Origin: Sphingomicrobium nitratireducens
Lineage (GTDB): Bacteria > Pseudomonadota > Alphaproteobacteria > Sphingomonadales > Sphingomonadaceae
Length of the DNA: 64,000 nt
Reading direction: 5' to 3'
Assembly (NCBI RefSeq): GCF_026157035.1
Contig: NZ_JANJZA010000001.1
Span: forward strand, 723,001 to 787,000
Part shown: piece by piece, positions 17,198 through 26,363 of the stretch
Numbering within the stretch: the stretch's first letter is position 1
Layout: each line of letters begins with the position of its first letter
Position numbers and translations under genes: made by a program
Notes under the pieces: generated by a model
What the model saw: the letters and a program-made list of their open reading frames with translations, nothing else
The model's database searches: none
What the model was told of the DNA's origin: nothing

Positions 17198-19393
17198 CTA
17201 GAGTTCGCTCGCCATCAGAGCGGGGAAGAAGCCCTCGTGCGCCTCTCGAAGCGCGTCGAGCGAGACCGCCGAGGCGCCGATGCGAAGCTCGCCGCCGCCG
17301 GTCCGACCGATCCGCAGCAAGCGAACAGGCGCTTCCGACAGGCCGTCGATCCAGCCCGCGCGTGTGGTGACGACGTAGCGCGCCTGGCCCTCGCCGAACG
17401 CCTGGCCGGCATCCATCTCGAAGGTCGCAGCGCCCATGTCCGACGCCAGCGCCATCTCCGCCAGCGCGATCGCCAATCCGCCGTCCGACAGGTCGTGAAC
17501 CGCGGTGGCGACGCCTTCGGCGATGAGGCCGCGCACGAATTCGGCCGAGGCACGCTCGGCGTCAAGGTCGACCGGCGGCGGCGCGCCTTCGCGGCGATCG
17601 TGGACGATCTCGAGCCAGCGCGACTGGCCGAGGTGGCGGCTGTCGGGACCGACGAGGAGGATGTCCTCGCCTTCGCCCGCAAAGCCGATGCCGACACTCT
17701 TCTCCCAGTCCTTGAGGAGACCGACTCCGCCGATCGCGGGCGTGGGGAGGATGGCCGAGCCGCCGCCCGTCGCCTTGCTCTCGTTGTAGAGCGAGACGTT
17801 GCCCGACACGATCGGGAAATCGAGCGCGCGGCAGGCTTCGCCCATGCCCTCGAGGCAGCCGACGAACTGGGCCATGATCTCGGGCCGCTCGGGATTGCCG
17901 AAATTGAGGCAGTTGGTGACCGCGAGCGGGGTCGCGCCCACTGCGGAGAGGTTGCGATAGGCCTCCGCGATCGCCTGCCGCCCGCCTTCGACCGGGTCGG
18001 CATAGCAATAGCGCGGGGTGCAGTCGGTCGAGATAGCGATGGCCTTCCTCGTCCCGTGGACGCGCACCACCGCGGCATCACCGCCCGGCGTCTGCACCGT
18101 GTCGCCGCCGACCTGGCTGTCATATTGCTCGAAAATCCACCGGCGGCTCGCGAAATGCGCGCTGCCCATCATCTTCACGAGATCGCTCGCCGGATCGCAG
18201 GCGGGAATGTCGCCCAGCGGCGCGACCTTGGCCCAGGCCTTGTAGTCGTCCTGCGAAAGGTGCGGGCGATCATATTCGGGCGCCGCATCGGCGAGCGGGC
18301 CGAGCGGGATATCGCACACTACGTCGCCCTGCCACTCGAGCACCATGCGCCCGGTGTCGGTCACCTCGCCGATCACTGCGAAATCGAGCTCCCACTTGCG
18401 GAAGATTGCCTCGGCCATGGCTTCCTTGCCGGGCTTGAGGACCATCAACATGCGTTCCTGACTCTCGGAAAGCATCATCTCGTAGGGCGTCATGCCTTCT
18501 TCGCGCTGGGGCACCTTGTCCATGTCGAGCCTGAGGCCCGTCTCGCCGTTGGTGGCCATCTCGACGCTCGACGAGGTGAGGCCGGCCGCGCCCATGTCCT
18601 GGATGGCGACGATCGCGTCGGTCGCCATCAGTTCGAGGCACGCCTCGATCAGCAATTTCTCGGTGAAGGGATCGCCGACCTGCACGGTCGGGCGCTTTTC
18701 CTCGATGCCTTCGTCGAAGTCCGCCGACGCCATGGTCGCGCCGTGAATGCCGTCGCGCCCGGTCTTCGAGCCGACATAGACGATCGGATTGCCGATGCCG
18801 GTCGCTGCGGAATAGAAGATCTTGTCGGTCCTGGCGGTGCCCACCGTCATCGCGTTGACGAGGATGTTGCCGTCATAGGCGGGATCGAAATTGGTCTCGC
18901 CGCCGACCGTCGGCACGCCCACGCAATTGCCATAGCCGCCAATCCCCGCGACCACGCCGGCGATCAGGTGCCGCATCTTGGGATGGTCGGGCCGCCCGAA
19001 GCGCAGCGCGTTCATGTTGGCGACCGGCCGCGCGCCCATCGTGAAGACGTCGCGAAGGATGCCGCCCACGCCCGTCGCCGCACCCTGGTAGGGTTCGATG
19101 TAGCTGGGGTGGTTGTGGCTCTCCATCTTGAAGATCGCCGCATCGCCGTCGCCGATATCGATGACGCCCGCATTCTCGCCCGGCCCCTGGATCACCCACG
19201 CGGCCTCGGTCGGCAGCTTCTTGAGGTGCAGCCTGGAGGACTTGTAGGAGCAGTGCTCCGACCACATCACCGAGAAGATGCCGAGTTCGACGAGGTTGGG
19301 CTCGCGCCCGAGCGCCTCGAGGATGCGGTCATATTCTTCCGGGGAGAGCCCGTGTTCGGCGACGGTTTGCGCGGTGATCGTCTGGTCGGTCAT
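17198..19393 (-). CDS. purL: phosphoribosylformylglycinamidine synthase subunit PurL
   Basis: Fourth step of purine synthesis: ATP-dependent conversion of FGAR to FGAM using ammonia from PurQ. 731 aa, the small PurL form that works with separate PurQ and PurS. Visible: [13 protein letters not shown] with catalytic His near the N-terminus, GPGENAG, the Gly-rich [17 protein letters not shown], and the second half [11 protein letters not shown] and [10 protein letters not shown]. The start is ATG 19393 with a weak RBS. Only 34 bp separates it from the upstream minus-strand terminator, so its promoter must lie in or very near that hairpin. Confidence 0.96.
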   Translation of the reverse strand: MTDQTITAQTVAEHGLSPEEYDRILEALGREPNLVELGIFSVMWSEHCSYKSSRLHLKKLPTEAAWVIQGPGENAGVIDIGDGDAAIFKMESHNHPSYIEPYQGAATGVGGILRDVFTMGARPVANMNALRFGRPDHPKMRHLIAGVVAGIGGYGNCVGVPTVGGETNFDPAYDGNILVNAMTVGTARTDKIFYSAATGIGNPIVYVGSKTGRDGIHGATMASADFDEGIEEKRPTVQVGDPFTEKLLIEACLELMATDAIVAIQDMGAAGLTSSSVEMATNGETGLRLDMDKVPQREEGMTPYEMMLSESQERMLMVLKPGKEAMAEAIFRKWELDFAVIGEVTDTGRMVLEWQGDVVCDIPLGPLADAAPEYDRPHLSQDDYKAWAKVAPLGDIPACDPASDLVKMMGSAHFASRRWIFEQYDSQVGGDTVQTPGGDAAVVRVHGTRKAIAISTDCTPRYCYADPVEGGRQAIAEAYRNLSAVGATPLAVTNCLNFGNPERPEIMAQFVGCLEGMGEACRALDFPIVSGNVSLYNESKATGGGSAILPTPAIGGVGLLKDWEKSVGIGFAGEGEDILLVGPDSRHLGQSRWLEIVHDRREGAPPPVDLDAERASAEFVRGLIAEGVATAVHDLSDGGLAIALAEMALASDMGAATFEMDAGQAFGEGQARYVVTTRAGWIDGLSEAPVRLLRIGRTGGGELRIGASAVSLDALREAHEGFFPALMASEL

Positions 19394-19421
19394 GGCGGTG
19401 CTCTAGAGCGTGTGGCGGGGT

Positions 19422-19458
19422 AAAAAAAGCCCCCCGCGGCGGCGTGCTGCGGGGGGCT
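19422..19458 (-). terminator. intrinsic terminator of the MliC-like gene
   Basis: AGCCCCCCGC/GCGGGGGGCT, a 10-bp perfect stem, followed on the minus strand by T7. It insulates purL from the lipoprotein gene upstream. Confidence 0.88.
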
Positions 19459-19483
19459 GTTTCGTTTCTCTTCGGGTCGAGCC

Positions 19484-19870
19484 TTAGCGGCTGCAGGACG
19501 ATCCGTTGAAGGTGACCGTGTCACCATCCGGGCTGCCCGACAGGCTGGCACCGGCGGTTTCGCTGGTGAAGCCGCCGCCTTCGCCCTGGGTGAAGGTGAC
19601 GCCCGCTTCGCCCTGCGGCGTGACGCGCGCGGTGAGGACTTCGCCGGTCTTGATCCAGTCGACCTGAATCAGCGCGTTGCTGCCCGAGCAGCGATAGTCG
19701 TCGCTGCCGACCATCACCGGGACCATCGACGGGTCGATCGGCGGGGCCTTGGCGAGTTCGTCCTTCATCGGATCGGCGGGGCCGCCGACTTCGATGACTT
19801 CGTCCTTCTGGTTGCAGCCGGCGATGCCGAGCGTGGCGACGAGAAGCAGGGGGAGGGTCTTCTTGAACAT
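19484..19870 (-). CDS. MliC-like lipoprotein (C-type lysozyme inhibitor family)
   Basis: 128 aa from ATG 19870 with GAAAGGAC upstream; a much longer open frame continues upstream but covers unrelated genes on the other strand. Signal peptide MFKKTLPLLLVATLGIAGC with lipobox Cys 19. The C-terminal domain opens with DDYRCSGSNALIQVDW and closes FNGSSCSR, the two Cys and the beta-rich pattern matching MliC/PliC proteins, which bind and block host-type lysozymes. The family call rests on pattern, so moderate certainty. Confidence 0.7.
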   Translation of the reverse strand: MFKKTLPLLLVATLGIAGCNQKDEVIEVGGPADPMKDELAKAPPIDPSMVPVMVGSDDYRCSGSNALIQVDWIKTGEVLTARVTPQGEAGVTFTQGEGGGFTSETAGASLSGSPDGDTVTFNGSSCSR

Positions 19871-19948
19871 GCGCGTCCTTTCGCGGCTCGACCTCTTTCC
19901 GTCAAGGCCGGATTGCACTTCAGGCGTCTGATGCATAAGGATTCTTGC

Positions 19949-20251
19949 ATGACCATGACGGCCAGACAGGAGCGGATCCAGCGGATCAGGATCGGACTCA
20001 CCGGCCTCGCCTTCGTCTTCCTGCTGGTGCTGCTGGGTACCGCGGTGGGCGGATCGCGCGAGGAAGCGGTGGTCGAGACGGGCGTGGTCGAGAAGAAGCC
20101 CGACGAGCCGGCCGAGCCGCTTGCCGAGCTGGGCGCCGCGCCGGGCCAGGCTGCGGTCGAGCAGCCGGCGACGCCGCCCGATCCCGCGCTCGACGGCACC
20201 GCCACCGACGTGGTGGTCGACGAGATCGCGCGGCCGCTCGAAAAGGAATGA
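19949..20251 (+). CDS. single-pass membrane protein, unknown function
   Basis: 100 aa from ATG 19949, with AAGGA 7 nt upstream. Short basic N-terminus, one transmembrane helix (about residues 16-36: GLTGLAFVFLLVLLGTAVG), then an acidic, Pro/Ala-rich tail with no recognised domain. Overlaps the next gene by 4 bp (ATGA), so the two are translationally coupled. I do not recognise the family. Confidence 0.65.
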   Translation: MTMTARQERIQRIRIGLTGLAFVFLLVLLGTAVGGSREEAVVETGVVEKKPDEPAEPLAELGAAPGQAAVEQPATPPDPALDGTATDVVVDEIARPLEKE

Positions 20252-20955
20252 ACCGCTCGCTTCTCCTTGGCGGTTTGGCGGGGTTCCTCGCCGTGGGCGG
20301 CATCGCGGTCGCGGTCGGCACCAGCTGGCATGCGCCGGACACGGCTGCGGGAGAGCTCGCGCCCCGCGACCCGACCGACCTCCTCCTCCTGTCGAGCCTG
20401 CCCTTGCTGTTCGGGACCGGTTTCGACCTCGACGCACAGCGCGCCCCGCTGGTCGACGCGCTGGAGGACGGCCATGAGATCGAGGCGATTGCGGTCGCCG
20501 ACGCCGCCAGTCTCGAAGGCCACGACCTGCTCCTGATGGCGCACCCGCTCGCGCAGCCCGCCGACGCGCTCGTCGATCTCGACGAATGGGTCCGGGCAGG
20601 CGGCCATGTCCTGCTGCTCGCCGATCCGGGCCTCGCCTGGGACACGGGCCTCCCGCTCGGCCACCCGCAGGCGCCGCCGCCATTCTTCGCCGATACGGGC
20701 CTGCTCGGGCACTGGGGGCTGACGCTCGACGGCCCGCTGGACGCTGGCGAGGCGGGCGCGGCGACAGCGCTCGGCGCGACCGCGCCGGGCAGGCTCTCTT
20801 CCGACTCGCCGGGTTGCACGCTGCACGACGACGGCTTCGTCGCGCGCTGCCGGGTGGGCGAGGGGGCCGTGACGGTCATTGCCGACGCCGACCTGGCCGC
20901 GAGCGATCCCGGGATCGCGCTGATCCTGAACGAGCTCGCGAGCCTCGCGCGGTAA
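20248..20955 (+). CDS. membrane-anchored GldG/DUF4350-like protein
   Basis: 235 aa from ATG 20248 overlapping the previous stop. N-terminal anchor (LLLGGLAGFLAVGGIAVAVG), then an alpha/beta domain with LLLLSSLPLLFG, HDLLLMAHPLAQP, LDEWVRAGGHVLLLADP and a final VTVIADADLAA. The 'WVRAGGHVLLLADP' block is typical of class-I-glutamine-amidotransferase-like GldG/DUF4350 domains found in gliding-type ABC systems and in many unknown periplasmic proteins. No ABC partner is present here. Function unknown. Confidence 0.65.
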   Translation: MNRSLLLGGLAGFLAVGGIAVAVGTSWHAPDTAAGELAPRDPTDLLLLSSLPLLFGTGFDLDAQRAPLVDALEDGHEIEAIAVADAASLEGHDLLLMAHPLAQPADALVDLDEWVRAGGHVLLLADPGLAWDTGLPLGHPQAPPPFFADTGLLGHWGLTLDGPLDAGEAGAATALGATAPGRLSSDSPGCTLHDDGFVARCRVGEGAVTVIADADLAASDPGIALILNELASLAR

Positions 20956-21004
20956 CTTTTCGCTAACCCGCTCCGAGTCGCGCAAACGCGACATTCCAAC
21001 AGAC

Positions 21005-21013
21005 TTATCCACA
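21005..21013 (+). promoter_or_regulatory. consensus DnaA box
   Basis: TTATCCACA, an exact match to the strong DnaA box, in the 304-bp gene-free stretch before mraZ. It is single; I see no cluster that would suggest an origin. Confidence 0.45.
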
Positions 21014-21084
21014 GGGTCATGCCCATCGCGGCAGGGTATCTTGCGCCACCAAACTGGATCAAAAAACCGCAGAAATCCGCGCTG

Positions 21085-21129
21085 TGGCATTAAAACCCAC
21101 GAAATGGCATCAAAACCCATTGTTTCCCG
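21085..21129. promoter_or_regulatory. 10-bp-phased repeat, probable MraZ operator
   Basis: TGGCA, ACCCA, TGGCA, ACCCA and TCCCG start at 21085, 21095, 21105, 21115 and 21125, exactly 10 bp apart. On the minus strand this reads CGGGA, TGGGT, TGCCA, TGGGT, TGCCA with 5-nt spacers. MraZ proteins bind TGGGN repeats spaced by 5 nt upstream of their own gene, so this is the expected autoregulatory site. The first two units form a 15-bp direct repeat (TGGCATYAAAACCCA) with a 20-bp period. The rest of 20956-21259 shows no gene. Confidence 0.65.
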
Positions 21130-21259
21130 TCCTCGGATGGTTTACCAACAAGGGCTGTAGCGCGGGGCAACCCATTGCATGGTGCGATGATCCGGTGTCC
21201 GGGCGACGATGTCGCTCACCCGGAAACGGGGAAGGTCTGCCCGGCGCAGGGGAAGCGGC

Positions 21260-21751
21260 GTGGCTCTAGAGCATCTGTTCCAAGGCAGTGCTTTGAACGC
21301 GGTGGACGCGAAAGGTCGCGTTTCCGTGCCCGCCTTCCTGCGCTCGACGATCGAGCGTCGCGGCGATGCCCGCACCATCGTCCTCGCCAAGAACCCGCTG
21401 TTCGCCTGCCTCGACGCGTACGATCCCGCCTACGCCGCGCTGAAGCACGCCAAGATGGAGCGCCGCGCCGAGAAGAGCGAAAGCGCGATCGGCGCCGACC
21501 TCGACTACATGCAGGCCAACATGATGGCCTTCGCCGCCACCGAGGAAGTGCCCTACGACAAGTCCGGCCGCATCGTTCTTCCCCCCATGATGCGCCGCAA
21601 GGGACAGGTCGAGGAACTCGCACTCTTCCTCGGTGTCGGCGAGACCTTCCAGATCTGGAACCCGACCCTGTTCCTCGCCGACGAGCGCATTCCCGACGAC
21701 ATGAAGGACATCGCGCGCTTCCGGCTCGAAGAGCGGGGGCTTTCGGCATGA
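21260..21751 (+). CDS. mraZ: transcriptional regulator MraZ
   Basis: 163 aa from GTG 21260 with AGGGGAAG upstream; a longer frame to 21209 would add a basic tail absent from the family. Two SpoVT/AbrB-like DNA-binding halves are visible: [18 protein letters not shown] (about residues 12-29) and [15 protein letters not shown] in the second half. MraZ binds the repeat upstream of its own gene and represses the dcw operon, of which it is the first gene. Overlaps rsmH by 4 bp. Confidence 0.93.
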   Translation: MALEHLFQGSALNAVDAKGRVSVPAFLRSTIERRGDARTIVLAKNPLFACLDAYDPAYAALKHAKMERRAEKSESAIGADLDYMQANMMAFAATEEVPYDKSGRIVLPPMMRRKGQVEELALFLGVGETFQIWNPTLFLADERIPDDMKDIARFRLEERGLSA

Positions 21752-22689
21752 GCGCTCCCCATGTCCCGGTCCTCCTCGACGAGGTGGTCGAAGCGCTCTC
21801 CATCACCGACGGCGACGTCATCGTCGACGGCACTTTCGGCGCGGGCGGCTACACCCGCGCGATCCTTTCAGCGGGGGCGGGACGCGTGATCGGCTTCGAT
21901 CGCGATCCGGACGCGGTGAGCGCCGGGCCGACACGCGTCCCCAGTTCCGCTCTGACCCTGATCGAGGCGCCTTTCTCGTCCCTCGATGTCGAGCTCGCCC
22001 AACGCGACCTTGTCCCAGTCGACGGGGTGGTGCTCGACATCGGGGTGTCCTCGATGCAGCTCGACGAGGCGGATCGCGGCTTCTCCTTCTCGCAGGACGG
22101 CCCGCTCGACATGCGCATGAGCCAGGCGGGGGAGAGCGCCGCCGATTTCCTCAATCATGCCGACGAGGCCGAGATCGCGCGCGTCATCAAGACCTATGGC
22201 GAGGAGCCGCGCGCCCGCCGCGTCGCCGCCGCCATCGTCCGCGCCCGCCCGCTCACCCGCACCGGCGAGCTGGCCGAGGTCGTGCGCCGCGCGCTGGGTC
22301 ATCACAAGGGCATGAAGTCCGATCCCGCGACCCGCACCTTCCAGGCGATCCGCATCCACCTGAATGCCGAACTCGACGAACTCGAAGCCGGCCTGCGCGC
22401 CGCCGAGCGCGTCCTCAAGCCCGGCGGGCGCCTCGCGGTGGTGACCTTCCACAGCCTCGAGGATCGCATCGTCAAGCGCTTCCTGCGCGACCGCGGCGGC
22501 AAGGCGCCCGGCGGCTCGCGCCATCGTCCCGTCGCCGACGACGGGCTCGCCCCCACTTTCACTTCGGTTGCCAAGCCGGTCTCGCCGTCCGAGGCCGAGC
22601 TTCACCGCAACCCGCGCGCGCGCTCGGCGCGGCTCCGCTCTGCGGTCCGCACCGAGGCGCCCGCGTGGGACCAGGAGCTGGCCGCATGA
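21748..22689 (+). CDS. rsmH: 16S rRNA (cytosine1402-N4)-methyltransferase
   Basis: 313 aa SAM-dependent methyltransferase. N-terminal [16 protein letters not shown]-binding [38 protein letters not shown] and the C-terminal [18 protein letters not shown] are all diagnostic of RsmH/MraW. It methylates C1402 in the ribosomal P site. The position after mraZ is universal in dcw clusters. ATGA overlaps on both sides. Confidence 0.96.
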   Translation: MSAPHVPVLLDEVVEALSITDGDVIVDGTFGAGGYTRAILSAGAGRVIGFDRDPDAVSAGPTRVPSSALTLIEAPFSSLDVELAQRDLVPVDGVVLDIGVSSMQLDEADRGFSFSQDGPLDMRMSQAGESAADFLNHADEAEIARVIKTYGEEPRARRVAAAIVRARPLTRTGELAEVVRRALGHHKGMKSDPATRTFQAIRIHLNAELDELEAGLRAAERVLKPGGRLAVVTFHSLEDRIVKRFLRDRGGKAPGGSRHRPVADDGLAPTFTSVAKPVSPSEAELHRNPRARSARLRSAVRTEAPAWDQELAA

Positions 22690-23240
22690 CCCGCACGCGC
22701 AGCTTCCGCCCCGTCATCATGGCCGCGCTCGTGCTGGTCGCGAGCCTGTCCTGCTACCTCATCAGCCTGCGCGTCGCCTCCGAGCGCGCCGCACTGGAGG
22801 GGATCGAGCAGAAGATCGCCTATGTCAGCCGCGACATTCGCACGCTCGAGACAGAGATCGGCACGCGCGGCCGCCTTGCCCAGCTCGAACGCTGGAACGT
22901 CCGCTTCCTGCGCCTGTCCGCGCCGCGCGCCGACCAGTTCGTCGACAGCGGCTTCGCGCTCGCAGCGCTCGCCATGCCCGAGAAGCGCGAGGCGATCGAA
23001 GCGCCGGTGGTGCTCGCCTCCGCCGACCGCGACGAGGCCGCCGACACGCTCGCCGGGCTGGTCCACACCGCTTCGATGACCACCGATTCCGACGAACCGG
23101 TTCGTCGCAAGGCCGAAATTGCCGTCGCGGACCCGCTCGCCCCCTTGCCCGCGGGCGCGACCCCGGCCAAAAGGAAAGCGGCGCCGACCGGTGCCGACAA
23201 GTCCGCCCACCCTGACACCGAGGCCCCGTCGACGCCATGA
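22686..23240 (+). CDS. ftsL: cell division protein FtsL (divergent, long C-terminal tail)
   Basis: 184 aa from ATG 22686, overlapping rsmH. Short cytoplasmic N-terminus, one transmembrane helix (about 10-29), then a coiled-coil stretch (about 33-68) with [18 protein letters not shown], as in FtsL, which joins FtsQ and FtsB in the divisome. The last 90 residues are Ala/Pro/Lys-rich and likely disordered, making it longer than E. coli FtsL (121 aa). Called mainly from topology and position between rsmH and ftsI. Confidence 0.82.
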   Translation: MTRTRSFRPVIMAALVLVASLSCYLISLRVASERAALEGIEQKIAYVSRDIRTLETEIGTRGRLAQLERWNVRFLRLSAPRADQFVDSGFALAALAMPEKREAIEAPVVLASADRDEAADTLAGLVHTASMTTDSDEPVRRKAEIAVADPLAPLPAGATPAKRKAAPTGADKSAHPDTEAPSTP

Positions 23241-24943
23241 ACGCGCCCCAGCCCGCCCTTGTCGCGAGCCCAGAGCGCCTGCGACTGGTCGGGCAGAAGC
23301 GCCGCCTTCTTGCCCTGACTCACCAGCGCCTGATGGTCGCGCTGCTCCTGTTCTTCGGGGGTGTCGCGCTGATCGGCCTACGGATCGGCTGGCTCGCCAT
23401 CTTCGGCGACAGCGCGGGGCGCGCCGAATTTGCCTCCCACTACATTCCCCCGCGCGGCGACATCGTCGACCGCGAGGGAGAGACGCTCGCGCGCACGATC
23501 GATGCGTGGACCATTGCCATCCAGCCGCCCAAGGTGATCGGCAACAAGCTCGACCTCGCGCGCCAACTCGCCCGCCTGATGCCCGAAAAGGACGAGGCGG
23601 ACTTCCTCGAGATGCTGCGCTCGAAGAAGAATTTCATCTATCTCAAGCGCCGCGCATCGCCGAGCCTGGTCGAGGCGGTCAACGCCATCGGCGAACCCGG
23701 CATCCAACTCACCCGCGAGCCCGATCGCCTCTACCCGCAGCTGAGCCTCGCTGCGCACGTGGTCGGCTACACCGACCTCGACGGCAAGGGCGTCGCGGGC
23801 GCCGAGCGCGCCTTCGAGGGTCGCCTGGCCGATCCCGCGCGCCGCGCGGAACCCATTGTCCTGTCGGTCTCGAGCCGCGTCCAGCAGGCGCTCGAACACG
23901 AACTGCAATCGGCGGTCGACCAGTTTTCCGCGATTGGCGCGGCGGGCGTCATCATGGACATCCACACCGGCGAAGTCCTCGCGATGACCTCGCTGCCGCA
24001 GCTCAACCCCAACGTGGCAGGCGAGGGCAGCCCCGAAGCGCGCTTCAACCGCGCCGCGCTGGGCGTCTACGAGCTCGGCTCGACCTTCAAGCCGTTCACC
24101 GTCGCGATGGCGATGGACGCGGGCGTCGTGCGATCGATGGGCCAGATGTACAATTGTCCCAAGTCGCTGACCGTCGGGCGGCACACGATTTCCGACACGC
24201 ACCCGTTCGGGCGCGCCTGCTCGGTCGCCGAGATCATGATGGAAAGCTCCAACATCGGCACGGCGCAGATCGCGCAGCAGCTCGGCGCGGAAAAGCAGCG
24301 CGCATTCCTCAAGGCGATGGGCTTTCTCGACCGCGCCGACATCGAGCTGATGGAGCGCGGGCGTACCCTGGCGCCGCGCCAGTGGGGCGAGATCGAGACG
24401 CTCACCGTCGGCTACGGGCACGGCATCGCGGTCACCCCGCTCCACCTCGCTTCGGGCTATGCGACGCTGTTCAACGGCGGCCTCTACCGCGCGCCGACCT
24501 TCCTCAAGGTCGAGGAAGGCACCGAGCTACCCAAGGGCAAGCGCGTCTTCACTGAACAGACCAGCTACCGCATGCGCGCGCTCCTGCGCCTCGTCGTGAT
24601 GAAGGGCACCGGCAAGAAGGCCGACGCGCCCGGCTACCGCGTCGGCGGCAAGACCGGCACTGCGGAGAAGCTCATCAACGGTCGCTATTCCAAGCAGGTC
24701 GTGGTCACCAGCTTCGCGGGCGTTTTCCCGATCGACGAACCCCGCTATGTGGCGGTCGTAATGCTCGATGAACCCAAGGGCACCAAGGAAACGTTCGGTT
24801 TCCGGACGGCGGGTTGGAACGTCGCGCCGGTGGTCAGCCGGACCATCGCGCGCGTCGCCCCGATGCTCGGCGTGCGCCCCAACATGGGCCGCGAGCCCGA
24901 CATGAGCCAGGTGCTGCCCTACGTGTACGAAGACGAGGATTGA
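23237..24943 (+). CDS. ftsI: septal peptidoglycan transpeptidase (PBP3, FtsI)
   Basis: 568 aa class B penicillin-binding protein. Membrane anchor near residues 33-56, pedestal domain starting IPPRGDIVDREGETLA, and a transpeptidase domain with the active-site serine in S282-TFK285, the S337-S338-N339 triad and K472-TG474. It cross-links septal peptidoglycan with the SEDS polymerase FtsW, encoded downstream in the same operon. ATGA overlap with ftsL; 4 bp to murE. Confidence 0.96.
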   Translation: MNAPQPALVASPERLRLVGQKRRLLALTHQRLMVALLLFFGGVALIGLRIGWLAIFGDSAGRAEFASHYIPPRGDIVDREGETLARTIDAWTIAIQPPKVIGNKLDLARQLARLMPEKDEADFLEMLRSKKNFIYLKRRASPSLVEAVNAIGEPGIQLTREPDRLYPQLSLAAHVVGYTDLDGKGVAGAERAFEGRLADPARRAEPIVLSVSSRVQQALEHELQSAVDQFSAIGAAGVIMDIHTGEVLAMTSLPQLNPNVAGEGSPEARFNRAALGVYELGSTFKPFTVAMAMDAGVVRSMGQMYNCPKSLTVGRHTISDTHPFGRACSVAEIMMESSNIGTAQIAQQLGAEKQRAFLKAMGFLDRADIELMERGRTLAPRQWGEIETLTVGYGHGIAVTPLHLASGYATLFNGGLYRAPTFLKVEEGTELPKGKRVFTEQTSYRMRALLRLVVMKGTGKKADAPGYRVGGKTGTAEKLINGRYSKQVVVTSFAGVFPIDEPRYVAVVMLDEPKGTKETFGFRTAGWNVAPVVSRTIARVAPMLGVRPNMGREPDMSQVLPYVYEDED

Positions 24944-24947
24944 TCGA

Positions 24948-26363
24948 ATGCTCCTCCAGGACCTCGTCCGCCGCGGCGGGGAACAGCGTGTTACCGGTTT
25001 CGCCATCGACCACCGCAAGATCGAGCCGGGCTACGTCTTCGGTGCTTTTGCAGGTGCGCGCTTCAACGGCGAAGACTTCATCCCCGAGGCCGTCGAGCGC
25101 GGCGCGGTGGCGATCGTGTGCCGTCCCGGCGTCGATACCGGAACCGCCTTCCGGATCGAGAGCGACAATCCGCGCGAGACTTTCGCCCGGATCGCCGCGA
25201 CCTTCTATGCGCCTTATCCCGACACCATCGTCGCGGTAACCGGGACCAACGGCAAGACGTCCACGGTCGAGATGTGCCGCCAGATGTGGCGCATGATGGG
25301 CAAGCGCTCGGCCTCGATCGGGACGCTCGGCGTCACCACCGCCGACGACCAGGTCAAGACCGGGCTGACCACGCCCGACATCGTCACCTTCCTCAACAAC
25401 ATGGCCGGCCTTGAGCGGATGGGCGTTACCCATGTCGCCTACGAGGCATCGAGCCACGGCCTCGACCAGCACCGCAGCGAAGGCGTCCATGTCGCCGCCG
25501 CCGCCTTTACCAATTTCAGCCGCGACCATCTCGACTACCATCCCACGATGGAGGACTATTTCGAGGCCAAGATGCGCCTGTTCGACGAGGTCGTCGCCGA
25601 GGATGGGACCGCGGTCGTGTGGACCGACGATCCCAGTTCCGATGCGGTCATCGCGCGCGCCAAGCAGCGCGGGCTCAAACTGATGACGGTAGGCGAGCGC
25701 GGCGAGACAATCCGGCTCGGCGATCGCCGCTCGACCGCGCTCGGCCAGGCGATGGCGATCACCCATGACGGCGAGACGCGGCTGCTCAAGCTTCCGCTGA
25801 TCGGCGCCTACCAGGCCGCCAACGTACTTACCGCCGCCGGCCTGATGCTCGCGACCGGCGCCGGGTGGGACGACGTTTTCGCCGCGATGGGGCGCGTGTC
25901 GCCAGTGCGCGGCCGGCTAGAGCGCGCTGTCATCTCCAAGAAGGGTGCACCGGTCTATGTCGACTATGCCCACACGCCCGACGCGCTCGAGGCCGCCATC
26001 GCGGCGCTGCGTCCCCATGTCGAAAAGCGGCTGATCACCGTATTCGGTGCGGGCGGCGATCGCGATACCGGCAAACGCGCGCCGATGGGCGAAGTGGCTG
26101 CGGCGAGCAGCGACATCGTGATCGTCACCGACGACAATCCGCGCTCCGAAGATCCGTCCGCGATCCGCGCCGAGGTAATGCGCGGTGCACCCGACGCCAT
26201 CGAGATTGGCGGGCGCCGCGAGGCGATCGAGAAGGCGCTGTCGCTGGCCGAGGCGGGCGACATCGTGCTCCTTGCCGGCAAGGGTCACGAACAGGGCCAG
26301 ATCATCGGCGAGGTCACCCATCCTTTCGACGACGCCGAAGTGGCACGGGAGTGCGCCGCGTGA
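24948..26363 (+). CDS. murE: UDP-MurNAc-tripeptide synthetase (meso-DAP adding)
   Basis: 471 aa Mur ligase adding the third residue of the stem peptide. The ATP-binding loop is GTNGKTS at 99-105, and D396-N-P-R399 is the motif that selects meso-diaminopimelate rather than lysine, as expected for a Gram-negative. Other blocks are EASSHGL and NFSRDHLDYH. Four-base GTGA overlap with murF. Confidence 0.96.
   Translation: MLLQDLVRRGGEQRVTGFAIDHRKIEPGYVFGAFAGARFNGEDFIPEAVERGAVAIVCRPGVDTGTAFRIESDNPRETFARIAATFYAPYPDTIVAVTGTNGKTSTVEMCRQMWRMMGKRSASIGTLGVTTADDQVKTGLTTPDIVTFLNNMAGLERMGVTHVAYEASSHGLDQHRSEGVHVAAAAFTNFSRDHLDYHPTMEDYFEAKMRLFDEVVAEDGTAVVWTDDPSSDAVIARAKQRGLKLMTVGERGETIRLGDRRSTALGQAMAITHDGETRLLKLPLIGAYQAANVLTAAGLMLATGAGWDDVFAAMGRVSPVRGRLERAVISKKGAPVYVDYAHTPDALEAAIAALRPHVEKRLITVFGAGGDRDTGKRAPMGEVAAASSDIVIVTDDNPRSEDPSAIRAEVMRGAPDAIEIGGRREAIEKALSLAEAGDIVLLAGKGHEQGQIIGEVTHPFDDAEVARECAA

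Noticed and set aside
20952-20966. GTAA-N7-CTAA resembling a CtrA box before mraZ
   Set aside because: Two of eight bases deviate and the first half is the stop codon of the previous gene; too weak to call.
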